Assembly (NCBI GenBank): GCA_965230515.1
Contig: OZ246007.1
Span: forward strand, 310,001 to 374,000
Direction: 5' to 3'
Length of the DNA: 64,000 nucleotides
DNA from: JAJFKB01 sp965230515
Lineage (GTDB): Bacteria > Pseudomonadota > Gammaproteobacteria > Pseudomonadales > IMCC2047
Part shown: positions 44,450 to 52,480 of the stretch, piece by piece
Layout: each line of letters begins with the position of its first letter
Numbering within the stretch: the first letter of the stretch is position 1
Position numbers and translations under genes: made by a program
Notes under the pieces: generated by a model
Databases searched by the model: none
The model's input: only the letters and a program-made list of their open reading frames with translations
What the model was told of the DNA's origin: nothing

Positions 44450-45249
44450 ATAAGGGACAGACCACGTTTACAAGCTGTTTAACTAGCTAACTTTGAGAAA
44501 AATAATGGAGGAAGAGAAATATGCCAAGGAGGGCGCGAGTAAGTCTGGCGGAGGTACCGCATCACATCATACAGCGGGGAAACAACCGATCACCGTGTTT
44601 TTATGCGCAGACAGATTATCAGTATTACTTGGAATGGTTATCAGAGTACCTGAAAGAATATGAATGTCGCTTACACGCCTACGTACTGATGACTAACCAT
44701 GTACACCTGCTGTTAACACCGAAGACTTCTCAAAATCTGGGGCAACTCATGAAACGATTGGGTCAACGATATGTGCAGTATGTGAATCGTACATATCGCC
44801 GCAGTGGCACGTTGTGGGAAGGTCGTTTTCGATCCTGTTTGACTCAGGAAGAGCGTTACGTAATAAGCTGTTACCGCTACATTGAACTGAATCCGGTGAG
44901 GGCAGGAATGGTAGAGCATCCGGCGGAATACCGCTGGAGCAGTTATCGGGCTAATGCACAAGGAGAGGGTACAGACATGCTAATTCCGCATGAAACCTAT
45001 CAAGGGTTAGGCCAAAGTGATGATGGGCGTTTCGAGGCTTACCGTGAATCATTTCGGGGACACCTGGCGCGTGAAATGATAGATGAAATTCGTAAGGCAA
45101 CGAATGGTAACTATGCGTTGGGAACGGAGCGATTTCGTCGGCAAGTTGAGAGCGCATTGGGAAGGCGAGTCGAGCCCGGAAGAGTAGGTAGGCCGAAGAG
45201 AGAGGGGGCACTTGGATGTTAAATTGCAAAACGTGGTCTGTCCCCTATT
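44449..45249 (+). mobile_element. 801-bp RAYT unit A
   Basis: The unit runs from AATAAGGGACAGACCACGTT at 44449 to the complementary end AAACGTGGTCTGTCCCCTAT, finishing at 45249. The two 21-bp ends are inverted with one mismatch. The single gene inside is the RAYT at 44521. No target-site duplication is apparent, as expected for HUH/Y1 transposases. The unit lies inside the split gph gene. Confidence 0.85.
44521..45222 (+). CDS. REP-associated tyrosine transposase (RAYT), copy A
   Basis: This 233-residue Y1-type HUH nuclease carries the HUH motif H60-V-H62 in TNHVHLLL and a conserved tyrosine motif YRYIELNPVRAG (Y118/Y120). The N-terminus MPRRARVSLAEVPHHIIQRG is the usual RAYT signature. GGAGGAAGAG ahead of the ATG is an excellent RBS. 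RAYTs nick single-stranded DNA at REP hairpins. This copy is nearly identical to copy E, including the extra two C-terminal residues (GC). Confidence 0.93.
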   Translation: MPRRARVSLAEVPHHIIQRGNNRSPCFYAQTDYQYYLEWLSEYLKEYECRLHAYVLMTNHVHLLLTPKTSQNLGQLMKRLGQRYVQYVNRTYRRSGTLWEGRFRSCLTQEERYVISCYRYIELNPVRAGMVEHPAEYRWSSYRANAQGEGTDMLIPHETYQGLGQSDDGRFEAYRESFRGHLAREMIDEIRKATNGNYALGTERFRRQVESALGRRVEPGRVGRPKREGALGC

Positions 45250-45255
45250 CCCTCA

Positions 45256-45351
45256 CTATTCCCTCATCTGATCCACTGCATAGGTCAGATCTGGCAACGA
45301 ATCCACCAGAGTGCCATCCAGATCAAAAAACAGAGCTTTGGCAGTAAACAC
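45256..45351 (-). pseudogene. gph: Phosphoglycolate phosphatase, N-terminal fragment of split gph
   Basis: From GTG 45351 the minus strand reads MFTAKALFFDLDGTLVDSLP, then DLTYAVDQM, the classic HAD motif I and start of the Gph cap. It runs into a stop after 31 codons, where inserted DNA begins. GAGGA lies 6 bases ahead of the GTG. The fragment joins in strand and order with 43466-43900; about 70-80 residues between them are absent, so insertion was accompanied by deletion. Confidence 0.85.
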
Positions 45352-45541
45352 AGGTTTCCTCTTGGGTTTTAATTAAGCGGTGCATCTTAGGTGTTTTGTG
45401 GGAGGAGGGGAACAGCGTGTTTGAAAAATTTGCGGCTATTCAATACAAGGTTTATTTTCCGGTTCTATTTCGATATAGTTGCAACCCTTCAGCATCATGG
45501 CTGAATTGATCATAAAATGGATTTTAGGATTGTAAATTCGG

Positions 45542-47701
45542 ATGGAACCGAGTGATCACCCACACAAAGCTAATCTGGATAGCGGCTGCAACAGCCTATG
45601 TCTATTGGCTCGCTATCATCAGGTTGCTGCAGACGCGAAGGCGCTTCAACACGAGTTTGGTGAATCCGGCAAGCACTTTACTATTACTGATATTCTACGT
45701 GCTGCCTCCTTTTTAAAACTCAAAGCCAAACTCGTCAAACCTGATATCCAACGGCTTAAAGATGTTGCGTTACCCGCAATCGCAAAAGATCAGGGCGGCA
45801 ATTATCTTGTCCTTGGCCGCATCGATAGTGAAAATGAAAAAGTCCTGATCCAGAAACCAACAGCAACAGCCCCTGAGACCTTATCGATAAAAGCGTTTGA
45901 GGCTCTTTGGTCGGGTGAATTGATATTGGTGGCCAAGCGATCCCTATTGCCGGGAATGACCGGGAAATTCGATATCAGCTGGTTTATCCCCGCTATTATT
46001 AAGCACAAAAAGCTACTGGGCGAAGTGGTGCTGGCATCTTTCTTCATCCAGTTGTTTGCATTAATAACGCCCCTGTTCTTCCAGGTCATTATTGATAAAG
46101 TGTTGGTGCATCGCGGTCTTACTACTTTAGATGTGCTGGCCATTGGGCTATTGGTTATATCCGTTTTTGATGTGGTACTGAACGGTCTGCGTACCTATCT
46201 GTTTTCCCATACCACCAACAGGGTGGATGTAACCCTGGGTAGCAGTCTGTTTAAGCACTTGGTACACCTGCCCATAGCCTATTTCCAATCCCGTCAGGTT
46301 GGTACCACCGTAGCACGGGTGCGGGAACTTGAAACCATCCGTAATTTTATTACTGGCTCCGCATTAACCCTGGTGATCGATCTCTTCTTCACTTTTGTGT
46401 TTTTCGCAGTGATGTACTACTACAGCCCGACACTGTTTATGGTGGTGCTCGGTTCAATTCCTTGTTATATCCTGCTCTCCGCATTCATCACCCCTATTCT
46501 GAGAAAACGCCTGGACGAAAAATTCAAGCGGGGCGCGGAGAATCAGGCATTTCTGGTCGAATCCGTCTCCGGTGTTGAGACACTTAAATCGATGGCGGTT
46601 GAACCGCAAATGCAGCGCAAATGGGAAGAGCAACTTGCCGGTTATGTGTCAGCCTCTTTTCGTAGTCAAAATCTAGGCAATATCGCCAGCCAGGTTGCAC
46701 AATTTATTAACAAGGTGGTCACTGTTCTGATTCTCTGGTTCGGCGCCCGGCTAGTAATCACAGGCGAACTCAGTGTCGGCCAACTGATCGCTTTCAATAT
46801 GCTGGCGGGGAGGGTGTCCGGTCCTATTCTCCGGCTGGTTCAACTGTGGCAGGATTTCCAACAGGCCAGCATCTCCATCGAACGGCTGGGCGATATCCTT
46901 AACACACCGACAGAACCCGCCCACAACCCCAACCGCACCACCTTGCCGCAGATCAAAGGTCATGTGCAGTTCGAGCATGTGAGCTTTCGTTACCACCCAG
47001 ACCAACCCCAAGTGCTGAACAATATCTCCCTGAGTATCAATCCGGGTGAGGTGATCGGCATCGTCGGACGCTCCGGTTCCGGTAAAAGCACCCTCACCAA
47101 GCTGGTGCAGCGGCTCTATGTCCCTGAATCCGGTCGTATTCTCATCGACGGTGTAGATCTTTCCCTGGTGCAGCCGGTCTGGCTTCGGCGCCAGGTGGGT
47201 GTCGTGCTTCAGGAAAACTTCCTGTTTACCCGCTCCGTCAAAGACAATATCGCCCTGGCCGACCCCGGCATGCCGATCGATCGTGTCATTCAGGCCGCAA
47301 AACTGGCCGGTGCCCACGATTTTATCCTTGAGCTGCCGGAAGGCTACGACACACGAATAGAAGAGCAGGGTAACAACCTGTCCGGCGGGCAGAAACAACG
47401 TATAGCCATTGCCAGAGCCTTGCTGGCTAATCCCAGCATTCTGATCTTCGACGAAGCGACCAGTGCCCTGGATTACGAATCCGAGCGGGTTATTCAGCAC
47501 AATATGCAGGCGATCACCCAAAACCGCACCACCTTTATCATCGCTCACCGCCTCTCCACCGTCAGAAATGCCGACCGCATTATCGTCATCGATAAAGGTA
47601 GAATCATCGAACAGGGTAGTCATGATGCCCTGATTAAACACAACGGCCTCTATGCCAAACTCCACAACCACCAAACCGCAGGTAAAGGGGAGGTGGCTTG
47701 A
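45542..47701 (+). CDS. Type I secretion ABC transporter (HlyB type)
   Basis: This 719-residue exporter of RTX proteins closely follows E. coli HlyB. An N-terminal C39-like domain (residues 1-135) lacks the catalytic Cys (DSG where active peptidases have DCG) and the His (GNYLVL), so it docks substrate instead of cleaving it. Membrane helices follow (FIQLFALITPLFFQVIIDKVLVHRGL). The nucleotide-binding domain has Walker A GRSGSGKST, signature LSGGQKQRIA, and Walker B ILIFDEATSALD. The stop overlaps the HlyD-type start. The giant RTX lipase 6.3 kb downstream is the likely cargo. Confidence 0.93.
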   Translation: MEPSDHPHKANLDSGCNSLCLLARYHQVAADAKALQHEFGESGKHFTITDILRAASFLKLKAKLVKPDIQRLKDVALPAIAKDQGGNYLVLGRIDSENEKVLIQKPTATAPETLSIKAFEALWSGELILVAKRSLLPGMTGKFDISWFIPAIIKHKKLLGEVVLASFFIQLFALITPLFFQVIIDKVLVHRGLTTLDVLAIGLLVISVFDVVLNGLRTYLFSHTTNRVDVTLGSSLFKHLVHLPIAYFQSRQVGTTVARVRELETIRNFITGSALTLVIDLFFTFVFFAVMYYYSPTLFMVVLGSIPCYILLSAFITPILRKRLDEKFKRGAENQAFLVESVSGVETLKSMAVEPQMQRKWEEQLAGYVSASFRSQNLGNIASQVAQFINKVVTVLILWFGARLVITGELSVGQLIAFNMLAGRVSGPILRLVQLWQDFQQASISIERLGDILNTPTEPAHNPNRTTLPQIKGHVQFEHVSFRYHPDQPQVLNNISLSINPGEVIGIVGRSGSGKSTLTKLVQRLYVPESGRILIDGVDLSLVQPVWLRRQVGVVLQENFLFTRSVKDNIALADPGMPIDRVIQAAKLAGAHDFILELPEGYDTRIEEQGNNLSGGQKQRIAIARALLANPSILIFDEATSALDYESERVIQHNMQAITQNRTTFIIAHRLSTVRNADRIIVIDKGRIIEQGSHDALIKHNGLYAKLHNHQTAGKGEVA

Positions 47702-49119
47702 TGGCGCTGCCCAAATTTAAAATGCCCTGGCAGTGGTTAACCGATCGGTTCGAAAGCCCCGACCAGGTCAAGCGCAGCACCTACGCCTTTATGCCGGCCG
47801 CGCTGGAAGTGCAGGAAACCCCACCATCCCCTATCGGCCGGGCCATAATCTGGACTATCGTCATTCTCTTTATCGTTGCCGTTATCTGGGGGATCGTCGG
47901 CAAGATGGATGTGGTCGCAGTCGCCCCAGGAAAAATCATTCCCAGCGGCCGGGTCAAAACCATCCAGCCCTTGGAAATTGGCAAAGTCAAAGCGATTCAT
48001 GTACAGGAAGGGCAGGCCGTTGATGCCGGTGAGCCCCTGATCACCCTTGACAGCACCGCCACCCAGGCCGATGCCGACCGCCTGCAACAGCAGCTCAGTA
48101 CCGCACAGACACACCTGATCAGGCAACAGCTCTTTCACCGGTTATTAGGGGAGAAAACCCTACCTGATAACTGGCAAGTCAATAGCAAACAACAGCTTGA
48201 GGAGCAGGCTCCTGATACCGTAGCCAACGAAACAACTGCCCAGCACCGTCTGCTGGTCGAACAGATTAGTGAATACCAATACCGGCGCGAAACCCTGGAT
48301 AATGAGCTAACCAAACGCCAGGCCGAGCGACAACGGGCACAGGCCACCATAACCAAACTGGAACGCACCCTGCCGCTAATTAGCGAACGAACACAGTCCC
48401 TCGAAAAGCTGATGCAAAAGCAGATGGTTGCCCGTGATCAATACTTGGAACTGGAACAGGAGCGGATCGAACAGGAACAGGATCTTTTAGCCTTGCAGGC
48501 GCAATACCAGGAACTTAGCGCCGCCATCAAAACCACCCAATCTCAGCTCAACACCCTCAAAGCTGAAATGCAGAAGAATAATCTGGCCGAACTCAATGAA
48601 ACCCAACAACAGATCGCAGCACTGGAACAGGAGCTGATCAAAGCCAAACAGCGCAACCGGCAACAAATCATCACTTCGCCCATTACTGGGGCCGTACAAC
48701 AACTTGCCGTCCACACAATCGGTGGCGTGGTCACACCTGCCCAGGAACTGATGCTGATCGTTCCCAGGGAGAGCAGTCTGGAGGTCGAAGCACTGATCCT
48801 CAACAAAGATATCGGCTTTGTCGAAGCGGGCCAGATCGCTGAAGTGAAGATCGACACCTTTAATTTCACCAAATATGGCACCATCGACGCCGAAATCACC
48901 CACCTCTCCAATGACGCCATCAGTGATGAAAATCTCGGCCTGGTCTATATGGCTAAAGTGCTAATCGAGAAAACCCAGATGCAGGTCAATCAAAGGCTGG
49001 TAAACCTTGGCCCTGGCATGTCTGTCACGGTGGAGGTTAAGACCGGGAAACGGAGAATTATTGAGTATTTTCTAAGCCCATTATTGAGGTATAAGAGCGA
49101 GAGTATCCGAGAGCGGTGA
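47701..49119 (+). CDS. Type I secretion periplasmic adaptor (HlyD family)
   Basis: The ATG at 47701 overlaps the transporter stop (TGATG-type junction) with GGGGAGG upstream. The 472-residue protein has a cytoplasmic N-terminus, one membrane helix (AIIWTIVILFIVAVIWGIV), a lipoyl half-motif GKIIPSGRVKTIQPLEIGKV, a long coiled-coil hairpin (residues 120-320), and the family C-terminus PGMSVTVEVKTGKRRIIEY. It bridges the ABC exporter to a TolC-type channel, which is not encoded in this window. Confidence 0.93.
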   Translation: MALPKFKMPWQWLTDRFESPDQVKRSTYAFMPAALEVQETPPSPIGRAIIWTIVILFIVAVIWGIVGKMDVVAVAPGKIIPSGRVKTIQPLEIGKVKAIHVQEGQAVDAGEPLITLDSTATQADADRLQQQLSTAQTHLIRQQLFHRLLGEKTLPDNWQVNSKQQLEEQAPDTVANETTAQHRLLVEQISEYQYRRETLDNELTKRQAERQRAQATITKLERTLPLISERTQSLEKLMQKQMVARDQYLELEQERIEQEQDLLALQAQYQELSAAIKTTQSQLNTLKAEMQKNNLAELNETQQQIAALEQELIKAKQRNRQQIITSPITGAVQQLAVHTIGGVVTPAQELMLIVPRESSLEVEALILNKDIGFVEAGQIAEVKIDTFNFTKYGTIDAEITHLSNDAISDENLGLVYMAKVLIEKTQMQVNQRLVNLGPGMSVTVEVKTGKRRIIEYFLSPLLRYKSESIRER

Positions 49120-49129
49120 TAGTAATTAT

Positions 49130-49164
49130 CCCTTCTCCCTTTGGGAGAAGGTTAGGATGAAGGG
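49130..49164. repeat. Solitary REP-like palindrome
   Basis: CCCTTCTCCCTTTGGGAGAA, then GGTTAGGATGAAGGG, has the same layout as the REP pair after fadA (palindromic head plus a GGATGAAGGG tail) with point changes. It lies 10 bp after the HlyD-type gene and could act as a terminator or mRNA stabiliser. Confidence 0.75.
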
Positions 49165-49224
49165 ATATACCGTTGATATATCTCTACTGAGAGTATATAT
49201 TTGGTATATCCTGAAAGTATATAC
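49164..49224. promoter_or_regulatory. Candidate vapBC promoter/operator region
   Basis: Repeated GTATAT-type boxes precede vapB: GATATACC at 49164-49171 and its exact reverse complement GGTATATC at 49203-49210, GTATATAT at 49193-49200, and the self-complementary GTATATAC at 49217-49224. VapB proteins bind such palindromes to repress their own operon. The assignment is from position and symmetry only. Confidence 0.4.
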
Positions 49225-49236
49225 AAGAGGTTAGTA

Positions 49237-49467
49237 ATGGAACAATCAACAGTTTTTAAAACTAATAAGAGTCAGGCGATCAGGTTACCCAAACCGGTTG
49301 CCCTGCCAGACTCGGTAAAGAAAGTAGATATCGTAAAAATAGGTAAAGCGCGTTTAATTACCCCGGCAGGAGAAGCCTGGGATAGCTGGTTTGACGGCGA
49401 AGGTGTATCAGCGGATTTCATGGAAGATCGGCAACAGTCAAACGAACAGGAAAGAGAGGAACTCTAA
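49237..49467 (+). CDS. vapB: VapB-type antitoxin (AbrB/SpoVT fold)
   Basis: The 76-residue antitoxin has a swapped-hairpin DNA-binding N-terminus (TVFKTNKSQAIRLPKPVALP), followed by an acidic tail that would wrap the toxin (DSWFDGEGVSADFMEDRQ). I start at ATG 49237 with AAGAGG upstream; an earlier TTG would add 12 residues that do not fit the family. The stop TAA and the vapC ATG share one base. Confidence 0.9.
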   Translation: MEQSTVFKTNKSQAIRLPKPVALPDSVKKVDIVKIGKARLITPAGEAWDSWFDGEGVSADFMEDRQQSNEQEREEL

Positions 49468-49868
49468 TGCTCAAGTACATGCTGGATACCAATATCGTTA
49501 TCTATACGATCAAAAACAGGCCGGAGAAGGTGAGGAAAGTGTTCAAACGGCATGCGGGGCAGATGGCCATATCCGCAATCACGCTCGGAGAGCTGGTATA
49601 CGGTGCTGAAAAGTCAGCGCGGCCAGAGCGTAATTTAGCCGATGTAGAAGGGTTTGCCGCCCGGCTTGACGTTATGCCTTTTGACGAGGCGGCGGCTTTC
49701 CACTTTGGACAGTTACGTGCGGAATTGGCTAAAAAAGGCAAGTCGATAGGGCCTTACGATCAAATGATTGCTGGCCACGCGCGTTCGCTGGGGTTGATTT
49801 TGGTGACCAATAATGTGGCCGAATTTAAACGGGTGCCGGGATTAAGAATTGAAAACTGGGCGAAATAA
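49467..49868 (+). CDS. vapC: VapC-type PIN-domain toxin ribonuclease
   Basis: The 133-residue PIN domain carries the acidic active site: D7 (MLDTNIVIY), E42 (LGELVYG), D98 (GPYDQMIAGHA) and the VTNNVAEF segment. VapC toxins of this subgroup cleave initiator tRNA or other RNAs. The gene ends where RAYT unit B begins; its stop codon touches the unit's left end, but the protein looks complete. Confidence 0.92.
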   Translation: MLKYMLDTNIVIYTIKNRPEKVRKVFKRHAGQMAISAITLGELVYGAEKSARPERNLADVEGFAARLDVMPFDEAAAFHFGQLRAELAKKGKSIGPYDQMIAGHARSLGLILVTNNVAEFKRVPGLRIENWAK

Positions 49869-50667
49869 TAAGGGACAGACCACGTTTACATGCTATTTAA
49901 CGAGCGAATTTTAGGGCAATAGTGGAGGAAGAGAAATATGCCAAGGAGGGCGCGAGTAAGTCTGGCGGAGGTACCGCATCACATCATACAGCGGGGAAAC
50001 AACCGATCACCGTGTTTTTATGCGCAGACAGATTATCAGTATTACTTGGAATGGTTATCAGAGTACCTGGAAGAATATGAATGTCGCTTACACGCCTACG
50101 TCCTGATGACCAACCATGTACACCTGCTGTTAACACCGAAGACTTCTCAAAATCTGGGGCAACTCATGAAACGATTGGGTCAACGGTATGTGCAGTATGT
50201 GAATCGCACATATCGCCGCAGTGGCACGTTGTGGGAAGGTCGTTTTCGATCCTGTTTGGCTCAAGAAGAGCGTTACGTAATAAGCTGTTACCGCTACATT
50301 GAACTGAATCCGGTGAGGGCAGGAATGGTAGAGCATCCGGCGGAATACCGCTGGAGCAGCTATCGGGCTAATGCACAAGGAGAGGGTACAGAAATGCTGA
50401 TTCCGCATGAAACCTATCAAGGCTTAGGCGAAAGTGATGATGGGCGTTTCGATGCTTACCGGGAATTATTTCAGGGTCACCTGGCGCGTGAAATGATAGA
50501 TGAAATTCGTAAGGCAACGAATGGTAACTATGCGTTGGGAACGGACCGATTTCGCCGACAAGTTGAGAACGCATTGGGAAGGCGAGTCGAGCCCGGAAGA
50601 GCGGGTAGGCCGAAGAGAGAGGGAGCACTTTGATGTTGAATTGCAAAACCGTGGTCTGTCCCCTATT
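49867..50667 (+). mobile_element. 801-bp RAYT unit B
   Basis: Left end AATAAGGGACAGACCACGTT begins at 49867; the right end carries one extra C (AAACCGTGGTCTGTCCCC) and finishes at 50667. The leader between left end and ATG differs from that of units A, C and E, while the gene is nearly identical to that of unit C. Total length is 801 bp. Confidence 0.85.
49938..50633 (+). CDS. REP-associated tyrosine transposase (RAYT), copy B
   Basis: This 231-residue copy has the same HUH (H60-V-H62) and tyrosine (YRYIELNPVRAG) motifs as copy A and an intact RBS. It ends GAL, two residues shorter than A and E. It shares LEEYECR, TEMLIP and ELFQGH with copy C, so B and C form one sub-lineage. SCLAQEERY differs from SCLTQEERY in the other copies. 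Confidence 0.93.
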   Translation: MPRRARVSLAEVPHHIIQRGNNRSPCFYAQTDYQYYLEWLSEYLEEYECRLHAYVLMTNHVHLLLTPKTSQNLGQLMKRLGQRYVQYVNRTYRRSGTLWEGRFRSCLAQEERYVISCYRYIELNPVRAGMVEHPAEYRWSSYRANAQGEGTEMLIPHETYQGLGESDDGRFDAYRELFQGHLAREMIDEIRKATNGNYALGTDRFRRQVENALGRRVEPGRAGRPKREGAL

Positions 50668-50669
50668 GC

Positions 50670-50849
50670 CCAAATAATACCGGATTTGCTGCGACCATCT
50701 TTGAGTCGACTGATGTGCAACTAAGATTGGCGATTCGCGGTACTGATGATTTGTTAGGTTCTGATGGTGATGATGATCTAGAAATCTTCAGCAACGGAAT
50801 CGCTAGCGAGCAAATAATAGCAATGTTCAACTGGTGGAATCGTGTGGAA
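50670..50849 (+). pseudogene. Orphan internal fragment of an RTX-type lipase
   Basis: The DNA trapped between units B and C is open in one frame: NNTGFAATIFESTDVQLRLA, then IRGTDDLLGSDGDDDLEI and MFNWWNRV. This aligns with residues about 58-110 of the giant lipase at 53978 (NGFSATVFEH, LTVAFRGTD). No start, no catalytic Ser motif and no downstream part are present. It is a remnant of a second lipase gene broken by insertion or by recombination between units. Confidence 0.72.
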
Positions 50850-51650
50850 AATAAGGGACAGACCACGTTTACAAGCTGTTTAACTAGCTAACTTTGAGAA
50901 AAATAATGGAGGAAGAGAAATATGCCAAGGAGGGCGCGAGTAAGTCTGGCGGAGGTACCGCATCACATCATACAGCGGGGAAACAACCGATCACCGTGTT
51001 TTTATGCGCAGACAGATTATCAGTATTACTTGGAATGGTTATCAGAGTACCTGGAAGAATATGAATGTCGCTTACACGCCTACGTCCTGATGACCAACCA
51101 TGTACACCTGCTGTTAACACCGAAGACTTCTCAAAATCTGGGGCAACTCATGAAACGATTGGGTCAACGGTATGTGCAGTATGTGAATCGCACATATCGC
51201 CGCAGTGGCACGTTGTGGGAAGGTCGTTTTCGATCCTGTTTGACTCAAGAAGAGCGTTACGTAATAAGCTGTTACCGCTACATTGAACTGAATCCGGTGA
51301 GGGCAGGAATGGTAGAGCATCCGGCGGAATACCGCTGGAGCAGCTATCGGGCTAATGCACAAGGAGAGGGTACAGAAATGCTGATTCCGCATGAAACCTA
51401 TCAAGGCTTAGGCGAAAGTGATGATGGGCGTTTCGAGGCTTACCGGGAATTATTTCAGGGTCACCTAGCGCGTGAAATGATAGATGAAATTCGTAAGGCA
51501 ACGAATGGTAACTATGCGTTGGGAACGGACCGATTTCGCCGACAAGTTGAGAACGCCTTGGGAAGGCGAGTCGAGCCCGGAAGAGCGGGTAGGCCAAAGA
51601 GAGAGGGAATACTTTGATGTTGAATTGCAAAACGTGGTCTGTCCCCCATT
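50850..51650 (+). mobile_element. 801-bp RAYT unit C
   Basis: The unit has left end at 50850-50870 and right end AAACGTGGTCTGTCCCCCAT finishing at 51650, 801 bp. Its leader matches units A and E while its gene matches unit B, which suggests recombination or gene conversion between copies. Confidence 0.85.
50922..51617 (+). CDS. REP-associated tyrosine transposase (RAYT), copy C
   Basis: The 231-residue protein is almost the same as copy B; differences include T in place of A in SCLTQEERY, FEAYREL in place of FDAYREL, and a terminal GIL. HUH and tyrosine motifs are intact, and the RBS GGAGGAAGAG is kept. It should be catalytically competent. Confidence 0.93.
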   Translation: MPRRARVSLAEVPHHIIQRGNNRSPCFYAQTDYQYYLEWLSEYLEEYECRLHAYVLMTNHVHLLLTPKTSQNLGQLMKRLGQRYVQYVNRTYRRSGTLWEGRFRSCLTQEERYVISCYRYIELNPVRAGMVEHPAEYRWSSYRANAQGEGTEMLIPHETYQGLGESDDGRFEAYRELFQGHLAREMIDEIRKATNGNYALGTDRFRRQVENALGRRVEPGRAGRPKREGIL

Positions 51651-51668
51651 CCCCCCCCCATTCCCCCC

Positions 51669-51871
51669 AATTATTTCGGGGGCACCTGGCGTGTGAAATG
51701 ATAGATGAAATTCGTAAGGCAACGAATGGTAACTATGCGTTGGGAACGGAGCGATTTCGTCGGCAAGTTGAGAACGCATTGGGAAGGCGAGTCGAGCCCG
51801 GAAGAGCGGGTAGGCCGAAGATAGAGGGAGTACTTGGATGTTGAATTGCAAAACGTGGTCTGTCCCCTATT
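51669..51871 (+). mobile_element. RAYT unit D, 5'-truncated
   Basis: Only the last 203 bp of a unit remain, from codons for LFRGHLACEMIDEIRKATNG through RPKIEGVLGC and the right end finishing at 51871. A cytosine-rich junction of about 27 bases separates it from unit C. The fragment has no HUH motif and cannot act. Its terminal GC residues link it to the A/E lineage, while RQVENALG matches B/C. Confidence 0.85.
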
Positions 51872-51896
51872 CCCTCGTTTTGATGGGAATCCGACA

Positions 51897-52367
51897 ATGA
51901 AATTTGTTAGATGGATGATTCTGGTTCCTGCATCGCTAATTGTTGTTGGAGTGGCAGTTACGGAAATTAAGAAATCTTATTGGGACTGGAAAGTTGGCGT
52001 ACTTTGCAAAAGAGATGGAGGTCTAACAGTTTATCAAACAGTAATTATTACAGAGGAACAGTACATAAGAAATGATGGACATAAGGGGTTCATAAGTGTT
52101 TTATCGGCGAGGACTACTAAACCTAACCATGAGTTTTATTGGGATAATAGAGATATAGTAATTCAAAAATCAAACCCTCTAGTGGTGAGGTCCGAATATG
52201 TGACATATAGAAAATCAGATGGAAAGCCGCTTGGTAAATGGGTGACATATTCGAGAGTGGGTGGGGATTTTCCAACTGGGTTTCACCATTCAAGCTTCAG
52301 TTGTAGAGATGTCCCAAATTTTAGAGATAGTGTATCCAATAAAATATTTTTAATTGAAATGGAGTGA
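51897..52367 (+). CDS. Small membrane-anchored protein, candidate lipase partner 1
   Basis: I place the start at ATG 51897, just after unit D; the upstream extension would lie in RAYT DNA. The 156-residue protein has one N-terminal hydrophobic helix (MILVPASLIVVGVAV) and an exported or periplasmic domain with VLCKRDGGLTVYQTV, SEYVTYRKSDGKPLG and a final FSCRD. The same pattern (LCDKDAGLKIYRTV, SEYISY, KSCRI) occurs in the lipoprotein upstream of the giant lipase. It is directly followed by a lipase N-terminal fragment at 52376. I do not recognise a named family; immunity or accessory roles are inference. Confidence 0.75.
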   Translation: MKFVRWMILVPASLIVVGVAVTEIKKSYWDWKVGVLCKRDGGLTVYQTVIITEEQYIRNDGHKGFISVLSARTTKPNHEFYWDNRDIVIQKSNPLVVRSEYVTYRKSDGKPLGKWVTYSRVGGDFPTGFHHSSFSCRDVPNFRDSVSNKIFLIEME

Positions 52368-52375
52368 GATCAGTT

Positions 52376-52462
52376 ATGGAAAACGATATTTTTAATAGTT
52401 CAGAGGTGGCGCTTGCGGCCTACGGGAACTTTAACGCAGACGAGGGCATGGGAAGTAAATAA
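52376..52462 (+). pseudogene. N-terminal stub of an RTX-type lipase
   Basis: ATG 52376, nine bases after the preceding stop, begins MENDIFNSSEVALAAYGNFN, then ADEGMGSK and a stop supplied by RAYT end sequence. It parallels the start of the giant lipase (YTEALLAAAAYANWSEGS). The rest of the gene is missing, replaced by unit E. It may belong to the same lost gene as the fragment at 50670-50849. Confidence 0.65.
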
Positions 52463-52475
52463 TAAGGGACAGACC
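52461..52475 (+). repeat. Partial RAYT left end abutting unit E
   Basis: AATAAGGGACAGACC is followed by AAAAT and then by the full left end of unit E at 52481. This is a second, truncated copy of the unit end, 20 bp out from the first, as left by an earlier insertion, slippage, or imprecise excision. Confidence 0.8.
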
Positions 52476-52480
52476 AAAAT

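Noticed and set aside
46751..47674. 307-residue open frame on the minus strand inside the HlyB-type gene
   Set aside because: It is the antisense shadow of a strongly conserved ABC transporter; composition is consistent with reverse translation of the ATPase domain and it has no recognisable domain.
48487..48920. Two antisense frames of 125-138 residues within the HlyD-type gene
   Set aside because: Overlapping shadows in different registers of a conserved coding sequence.
51834..51896. Upstream extension of the 51897 gene
   Set aside because: The extra codons lie in the right end of RAYT unit D and encode part of its terminal sequence, not the conserved protein.
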